DNA from: Sipunculus nudus
Lineage: Eukaryota; Annelida; Sipuncula; Golfingiida; Sipunculidae
DNA length: 64,000 nt
Direction of reading: 5' to 3'
NCBI GenBank assembly: GCA_026874595.1
Contig: CM049314.1
Coordinates: 68,570,300 to 68,634,299, forward strand
A program made the translations under genes and the position numbers. Shown piece by piece: positions 60,201 through 64,000 of this stretch; positions within the stretch are counted from its first letter, which is position 1, and each line of letters opens with the position of its first letter. Below the pieces are notes generated by a model. That model was given only the letters and a program-made list of their open reading frames with translations. It did not search any database and had not been told where the DNA came from.

Positions 60201-63200
60201 AGATAATGAGCTTTGAAAAACTGTTACTCAGGTCACTTGAATTCACTCCATCTTTCGTTACAAGTCTTGAGAGAGCTAACGTTCTCGATTACGTTGACTG
60301 GATATATTTCCGGGTAAGTGCATGAACAAGAATGTATTTTTAAAATATAAAGAACGATTTGAATATGAAAACATAATTGACTTCCTAATGAATTGACTTT
60401 TCTTTAGTGGAAGACATTTGTAGTATGTAGCCTAAAGGTGAAATCTCATAATTTAACATTTTTTTTTCAATCAGATCTAATTTAGACCTTAAAAACATGT
60501 TGAAACTGTAAATTCATACAAACACATCCGCACTCATTTGTGTGATATTATTGCTTTAGCCATAGCCTTTGTATTTTTACTGTCAAAAATATATGTAAAA
60601 TGAATATATATATATTTGAAAAAATAGCCATGTAATTTACACTAATTTGACTCATAACTCTGGGTGATATATAGAAACTCTAAATCCCATTTAATATTGT
60701 TTTCTTTTCCTATAGCTACCCGATGACAATATGGTCAAGTCTTCAATATTTGTGAAGATTTTAATGGAAAAAGACGAGAAAACATTTGAACAGTTTACCC
60801 AGTGTCTCCAAGATAGCACAGAACCTAGCCACAGAGATATCGCCAAAGACCTGAGGCAGCTAGGTAACGAAAATATATCAAATTTTCGGGGGCTATCTTG
60901 GTCGCTATCTTAGAATTTAACCAATATAAAGTAAATTCCACTTGGAAGCCAATGTTCAACTTACCTGCAGGACTAGATTGATTTTATCACACGCTTTGAC
61001 ATTTTTCTTTTCATTTAAAGGAGAAACGCCCCAACCAATTACAGCAGAGGTAAGACATTTCTTACAATCTTTATATATTACATTTCTAGGTAGGGCAAAA
61101 AATATTGATGTAAATTTTATTTTTGAATCCAGTATACATTCATTCAATGAAAATTCATTTCCAGTCATAAAAAATCCATATTTTGACTATTTAAACTCAC
61201 ACTATTTTCAAAGTATCATATTATACATGAGGTAATTTTTATACTTTCGTCATGTATCTGATAAGTGGAAAATTTAATGCATTAAAAGTAAAAAATAAGA
61301 AGATTAAACATGCATATATCAGGGACAAGGGAAAGACCATCAATACACGGAGAATAGCGTACACAGATTTTAAATAAGGGGGGGGGGCACTTTTGTGCTT
61401 CAGATCTAGGAGTATTCACTCGCCGGTAAGAAATGCAATAAAGAACATTTACAGAATTATCAAGTTTATGCCGTAGAAACTATACGCTTCTTCGTCCTCC
61501 ATGAAAATGTCCCACTCATATCATAAGTGTTGGTATTAACTAAATGAATGATTACTATGCATTTTCATTGCTACTTTATTATGCCCAGTTCCAAAAGTGT
61601 ACTCTTTATTTCAGTTAACATTGAATATTCATCTAGGATACGAAAAGTCATGGAACGGTGACCAGAAGACGCCTCTTGACTTAGAAAGAAACAGGGTGTA
61701 TAATTATATCTGCAATATAATTGAAAATCCACTAATCGAAACTGCTGACCCTTCAATCTGTAATGGCAGTCCGAAAAGTCAAACTGAAAAGGTCGACCCT
61801 CAGGCATACCAGATAACCTCTCTGCTGGAAAAAGTGTTCCGCCATTTAATGCCAAAAACGGCACGGGTCTCAAGGAAGGGTCTATCTTTGCAATGCATGT
61901 GCAACAATTTGGATGACTGCGAGATCTTGCGAATTGCAGCAAAGACAAAAACTCTTTACAATGTCCTGGCTCAGTGTATTTTCGTGTGCTGGCCGAATCT
62001 TCTAAATCAGTCCAATGTTGAAATAGAAGGAACCTTGAATATTAAGAACCCCATATTCGGTGAGTACCACGCATTACATTAAAAACAAATAATTAAAATG
62101 TTATGCAGAAAATCATTTTTGCTAATATTGCATAAAGAATAATAATTTATTATTACTTCGCCACACAATCAGGACAAGTTTAATATTTTAAATATCATTG
62201 ATTTAATGAGAAATACGACTTTTAATAGCTATGAGTCACAAAGGATGTATAATTTGGCTTTTAACACATAGCTTTAATAATATATGAATTATATATTTTA
62301 TATTTATTTTGCAGGCCAACCGATGGTCACACGATTTCAAGTCAACGAATCACAAAGGGTATATAATTTGGCTTTTAACACATAGCTTTAATAATTAATG
62401 ATTATAAATTTTATATAATTTTTTAAAGATACGATTTAACTCTTAAATTGTTTTCTTACAGACAGCTGTTAGAGTAATATACAAACCCGCAAATGTATAA
62501 ATATGTTAAAAGAAAAGTACATTTTAATGCTTACTTTAGGGTATCTAAAGAGGAAGTGTGTCTAGTGTACTTAGTTATTTTATTTAATTGGTCTGCTTTT
62601 AAGTGCTGTTGTTCTACATCTCTTTTATATAACAACAATCAGACTAGATCATGTATATTTGTTTATACAATCCATTTATTTATATATCGGCGCTTTAACT
62701 TTCCTCAGGTTATATTGTGGTACAAAATCTAACGTGACTGTTCGAAATGAGTGGAAAGTACATTTACGTGCCTCTCCTAGCGCTGGATAGACATCAAGCT
62801 TCCCTGAAATGTTTTGGTTCATGGACACATCTTCACGCTGGCGTCGTGAATGCATTAATACATGCCCGGAATGAATTCATTAATTTTATAATAACTGCAT
62901 ATTTAATACAAGAGTAAATCTTCGGCTTCATTTAATTGCCTAATTTGCCATCTTCGTCATGGTTTTCTTGCATCACGTTCATTTATATTTTCAGGAAGTA
63001 AAGACAGCGCTCATGCTTGCAGCTGAAAATGGCCATAACAGGAAACTATACAGGCTGTTAGAACAAGGGGCCGATATCACAAGTACAGATAACGTGAGCT
63101 CTTCTTCTGAGAAATGTAATGCAGGCAAATTTATAAATTAAGTAAACACATTTGTAAACGGAGAACTAACATGATCTTCTCAAAACATATGTTTTCAGAC

Positions 63201-63527
63201 CTGGTTAAACAGATGTTACATTTTTTTCAGATCTTTTCTAAAAAAAGATAATAACAGTAAGCTAAATCTTTATAAATTTCTTGATATAGGAAATGTGCAT
63301 TATTTTTAAGTCAAGAATATGCCCCATATTCATCCCTTTATTCTTTTCCAAAATTGAATATATATTTATCCTCATGTTTTGTTTTCTCAAGAAACTATTC
63401 TTAATGCCAAATGTTCTCATTATTGCAGGACGGAAAGACAGCACTGATTTGTGCTGCTGAAAATGGCCACAAAGAAACGGTTTCTATCCTGCTGGAAAAG
63501 GGGGCCGATGTCACTTCTACAGTTGAG
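41142..63527 (+). CDS. Large CARD-X-ankyrin gene with internally duplicated cassette, at least 26 exons, 3' end outside the window
   Basis: Proposed exons: 41137-41288 (ATG at 41142), 41601-41748, 41902-41930, 42252-42335, 42621-42756, 43599-43627, 44184-44607, 44754-44797, 45422-45538, 46396-46492, 54975-55073, 55652-55753, 56142-56246, 56419-56517, 56649-56753, 58027-58113, 58276-58336, 58622-58903, 60165-60313, 60716-60863, 61021-61049, 61615-62059, 62315-62358, 62462-62494 (weak), 62995-63093, 63429-63527. Every junction has GT/AG and phases agree throughout, about 3.2 kb of coding sequence. Domain order: CARD, CARD-like, unrecognised module X, ankyrin repeats, then CARD, CARD, X and ankyrin repeats. 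CARD-plus-ankyrin proteins such as fish CAIAP act as adaptors in inflammasome-type signalling; a comparable cytosolic adaptor or sensor role is inference. Exon 46396-46492 is 2 nt short and breaks the frame unless skipped. Two separate genes (split before 58276 or 60165) remain possible. Confidence 0.7.
41902..42756 (+). CDS. Exons 3-5: 29-nt linker microexon and a divergent second CARD-like domain
   Basis: Exon 3 is 29 nt (ETPEMKILQT across the junction). Exons 4 (84 nt) and 5 (136 nt) encode ESPALKSLAKAGLITKREKK ... LNKIIIGLQNTKDEDLKKIA. The 'AGLITKREKKII' segment and a following amphipathic helix resemble the middle and end of a CARD, but the first helix is short or missing. I call it CARD-like from position and pattern only. 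Confidence 0.5.
43599..43627 (+). CDS. Exon 6: second 29-nt linker microexon
   Basis: Encodes DGPPHEIPME across the junctions. Same length and phase (1 in, 0 out) as the microexons at 41902 and 61021, each of which follows a CARD and reads (D/E/G)xPP/TP...E. This triple recurrence supports its reality despite the small size. Confidence 0.55.
43684..43812. repeat. Dispersed repeat with GGTGGTCGCTG box (copy 2 of 25255-25405)
   Basis: Ordered matches GTCTGATATAAAGAGC, an A tract, GAGGTGGTCGCTGG and GACGAGGTTTTA. Lies in the intron between exons 6 and 7. Confidence 0.5.
43847..43907. repeat. (AT)n microsatellite
   Basis: TA dinucleotide run in the intron before exon 7. Confidence 0.9.
43915..44085 (-). 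repeat. tRNA-derived SINE-like fragment
   Basis: On the minus strand it contains GGTTCGATTCTC, a near-perfect B box. About 40 bp upstream is TATGAGCAGCCGC, and further on a short inverted GTGCGGCATAT / ATATGCCGCAC. Head of a tRNA-derived SINE or a tRNA pseudogene. Confidence 0.45.
44184..45538 (+). CDS. Exons 7-9: first copy of unrecognised module X
   Basis: Exon 7 (424 nt, phase 0 in, 1 out), exon 8 (44 nt) and exon 9 (117 nt). The core is conserved with exons 22-23 of the same gene: 'LMP...R.S..G.S...C..DDCE.LRIA.KTK.L...L.QC...CWP', then 'IEGTL' and 'FG.P.VT.F' across the 44-nt exon. That pattern (paired Cys, DDCE, CWP) matches no domain I can name. Exon 9 (DPNVCYLDGTGGMLRSAECG...) has no clear counterpart in the second copy. 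By its place between CARDs and ankyrin repeats it could be a regulatory or oligomerisation module; this is inference. Confidence 0.65.
45200..45421. repeat. Microsatellite-flanked repeat directly abutting exon 9
   Basis: (AT)n(GT)n at 45200-45245, a middle segment with CTTTCGAAGC ACACAGGCGTCTTCGTCAGA, then (AT)n(GT)n again up to the AATAG acceptor of exon 9. A mobile or expanding repeat seems to have replaced the usual pyrimidine tract. Confidence 0.55.
46396..46492 (+). pseudogene. Ankyrin-repeat exon 10 with a 2-nt deficit (frameshift)
   Basis: Starts TGETALMLAAANGHKETVKV, a textbook ankyrin-repeat first half, then runs into TGA. Shifting the frame by the missing 2 nt restores LELGADVSRTDQ up to a consensus donor (CAA|GTAAGT). 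Its length is 97 nt, while the ankyrin exons at 54975, 56419, 62995 and 63429 are all exactly 99 nt. Flanking phases are 0/0, so skipping it would keep the frame. Either real decay or an indel error in the assembly near 46456. Confidence 0.75.
46493..47046. other. Intron sequence, nothing recognised
   Basis: Region after exon 10 with a run of CGGTC/GTCGG-containing words (46700-46870). No exon-like segment with both splice sites was found. Confidence 0.4.
47048..49502 (+). repeat. Long GTCCGTCC-headed repeat with AGGTCA clusters
   Basis: Begins TTTAGCTCAGCTGACTTTCAG followed by CCGGCCGGCC and GTCCGTCCGT runs. It ends CAGCTGAGCGTCATGACTC and CATGGGTCACTTGTT. The first part has about four units of roughly 145 bp with GAGGTCACAAGGTCAAAGG (47395-47840). 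Inserted in the intron after exon 10. No coding frame. Confidence 0.65.
49503..51404 (+). repeat. Second GTCCGTCC-headed repeat, with five about 335-bp units
   Basis: Same head (TTTAGCTCAGCTCACTTTCAG, GTCCGTCCGTCC) and same tail (AGTCAGCTGAGCGTCATGAC, CATGGGTCACTTGTT) as the preceding repeat, directly adjacent to it. The interior has units starting near 49590, 49930, 50265, 50605 and 50945, each with GGCACAAAT(C/T)GTAA, CTGGACCTAGAATCTTCATT, ATGAAAAGTC and CAGACTGGTGGCGCCACC. Class unknown. Confidence 0.65.
51551..54757 (-). mobile_element. Inverted copy 'B' of the 32866-39231 repeat, without the nested insertion
   Basis: Reads AACAAGGGACCCAAGGGTCA at its left end and GGACAATGGACCACGACTAT ... 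GAGCTAAAAATG at its right end: the reverse complement of repeat A throughout. A 67-bp segment at 52545-52610 is tandemly duplicated here (about 52612-52680). The site matching the TTAA insertion in A is uninterrupted. It lies in the large intron of the CARD/ankyrin gene. Confidence 0.7.
54770..54851 (+). repeat. Tail fragment of the same repeat superfamily
   Basis: Ends CAGTTGAGCGCCGAGACCCA GGGGTCTCTTGTTT, a diverged version of the family's terminal box. Confidence 0.4.
54975..58113 (+). CDS. Exons 11-16: ankyrin-repeat block
   Basis: Six phase-0/0 exons (99, 102, 105, 99, 105, 87 nt), one repeat each. Clear repeats: KGKTALVHAAANGHKSTVST ... LGAD; DGFTPLMVAVALNNKEGVKI ... HGANPEI; HTALLQAAKAGKQDIMDLLL. 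Divergent ones: GDLEKGLVHAVRGKHLAVIQ, ETFDKPFNIARKIGLEKVLQ, and FGRFLFDAVGLRQDGVAALF ... HGADPN. Ankyrin repeats are protein-binding scaffolds. One-exon-per-repeat with phase 0 lets repeats be added or lost without disturbing the frame. Confidence 0.75.
56754..58026. other. Intron between exons 15 and 16
   Basis: Contains a small MITE-like repeat (57606-57803). Nothing else was recognised. Confidence 0.4.
57606..57803. mobile_element. About 198-bp GC-rich MITE
   Basis: Left end TAAGGGCCCGTCCACACC and right end GGCCGGGCCTTA are inverted relatives. The interior repeats CACACC(G/A)AACGCTG and GCGCTGCGCTG and is much richer in GC than its surroundings. Superfamily not assigned; no certain target duplication. 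Confidence 0.5.
58276..58336 (+). CDS. Exon 17: linker exon with two possible donors
   Basis: Encodes EDEMHSEGKMSAGMNYGSDT, hydrophilic and without a domain. It ends in phase 1 at ACAG|GTGAAT. An alternative donor, GCAG|GTATGA at 58312|58313, lies 24 nt earlier and keeps the same phase, so both forms would be in frame. It bridges the first ankyrin block to the second CARD set. Confidence 0.5.
58622..58903 (+). CDS. Exon 18: third CARD, encoded in a single exon
   Basis: 282 nt, phase 1 in and out. Sequence of the type 'FISLRRGDFCISLIEAGVIT ... LCAHLCKKGKHIFDRFLRCLEE': 'L...GVIT..E', 'L...L.KKG...F..FL..LE' is a standard CARD pattern. Its phase accepts the preceding linker exon, which argues that the second cassette belongs to the same transcript. 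Confidence 0.7.
58904..60164. other. Intron between exons 18 and 19
   Basis: No exon with both splice sites and coding character was found. If the locus is really two genes, the second promoter could lie here. Confidence 0.4.
60165..60863 (+). CDS. Exons 19-20: fourth CARD, paralogous to exons 1-2
   Basis: Exon 19 (149 nt) contains MSFEKLLLRSLEFTPSFVTS, aligned with exon 1 LIQWLERSEPALCWSLGFTPSLLSALVEHG; exon 20 is 148 nt like exon 2 and shares 'F..........KTFEQF.QCLQ(D/E)S ... IAK..R.LG'. An internal Met early in exon 19 could serve as a start if a second gene begins here. Confidence 0.7.
61021..61049 (+). CDS. Exon 21: 29-nt linker microexon
   Basis: Encodes GETPQPITAE across the junctions, matching exon 3 (ETPEMKILQT) in position, length and phase. 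Confidence 0.6.
61615..62494 (+). CDS. Exons 22-24: second copy of unrecognised module X
   Basis: Exon 22 (445 nt, phase 0 in, 1 out) and exon 23 (44 nt, identical length to exon 8) carry 'LMPKTARVSRKGLSLQCMCN', 'DDCEILRIAAKTKTL', 'VCWPNL', 'IEGTL' and 'FGQPMVTRF', collinear with the first copy. The N-terminal third differs between copies. A 33-nt segment at 62462-62494 (TAVRVIYKPAN, phase 0/0) could be exon 24, but its donor is weak (AAT|GTATAA). The equivalent of exon 9 was not found. Confidence 0.6.
62995..63527 (+). CDS. Exons 25-26: ankyrin repeats of the second cassette
   Basis: Two 99-nt phase-0/0 exons: 'KTALMLAAENGHNRKLYRLL ... GADITSTDN' and 'GKTALICAAENGHKETVSIL ... GADVTSTVE'. 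Both are canonical ankyrin repeats close to exons 10 and 11. The gene continues to the right beyond the window. Confidence 0.8.
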
Positions 63528-64000
63528 GTAATTATACTTTTCGAGTTGATGACTACGCAAATACAACTATTACTTTATTTTCAATCTGATACTATATTGT
63601 TACTTTGGCCATCGTGCAAGGATCCAGTCTGTACTGGATTTATAATTCTGGGGACAGGATCTTATATTTTTATATGCCTTGGTAATTCAAAGAACCACAA
63701 CAGATATACAGAGCTGACAATATCACTTAGCTCGAAACTTTAACAATCTTCAAACTGCAATTAATTTGTACATACAGTCAGGCATAAAAGTCAATACACA
63801 TACCAAGTTAAATTGCTGCAGTCTTGGAAGTACAGAAGGTGGCGTCTTAAGTTAGCAATCTAAATCTTCTTTCTACGCTGGATGCCAAGTTCTGTATGTA
63901 TATGTGTGCTAGAGAGGGAAAGGTTCACTAAACGCCTTGTGGTGGCCAAGGCAATCTTTGTCTGGGAGAGGCTAGGGCTGAACGTTACAACATGTATAAC
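63528..64000. other. Start of the next intron
   Basis: No further exon with both splice sites is seen before the right edge. Confidence 0.5.

Overview
The window is eukaryotic, AT-rich nuclear DNA. It has short coding exons with GT..AG introns, many (AT)n and (GA)n microsatellites, and a very high load of transposon-derived repeats. The gene content (a retinol-dehydrogenase-type SDR and a large CARD/ankyrin gene), the dispersed repeats starting with runs of GTCCGTCC, and the abundance of TACATGTA words suggest a marine mollusc, probably a bivalve. That placement is inference; nothing here fixes the species.

Layout. 1-796: 3' end of a non-LTR retrotransposon (zf-RVT tail, 3' UTR, poly(A)). 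797-10.1 kb: mostly repeats, including two non-autonomous hAT-like elements (2488-3982 with a perfect 8-bp target duplication; 8521-9808 with a duplicated right end). A tentative two-exon minus-strand gene for a small secreted protein runs from 10291 to 3986. 13.38-17.88 kb: a near-complete ISL2EU-type DNA transposon with two convergent genes, a THAP/DDE transposase (intact, three exons) and a SWIM/YqaJ-nuclease protein (frameshifted). 18.53-22.88 kb, minus strand: a complete four-exon SDR gene of 331 aa. 23.4-24.4 kb: a TA-flanked element built of TTGGTT/AACCAA repeats with a tRNA-like insert. 26.7-27.8 kb: a hAT-like element. 28.64-30.84 kb: a fold-back (palindromic) element interrupted by a 301-bp MITE. 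31.2-39.4 kb: nested long repeats, including a TTAA-flanked insertion of about 3.2 kb with eight 287-bp tandem units, each carrying AGGTCA direct repeats.

41.14-63.53 kb and beyond, plus strand: a phase-consistent multi-exon gene of at least 26 exons, open at the right edge. Its domain order is CARD, CARD-like, an unrecognised cysteine/tryptophan-rich module (called X here), ankyrin repeats, then again CARD, CARD, X and ankyrin repeats. The second half repeats the first in exon length, intron phase and sequence, so the gene contains an internal duplication of an innate-immunity-type CARD-X-ANK cassette. One ankyrin exon (46396-46492) is 97 nt instead of 99, which breaks the frame. An 8.5-kb intron in the gene is filled by three large repeats (47.05-54.76 kb), one of them an inverted copy of the 32.9-39.2 kb repeat.

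Gene models were built by hand from splice-site consensus, phase continuity and protein motifs. No alignment or transcript data were available, so exon boundaries are proposals.
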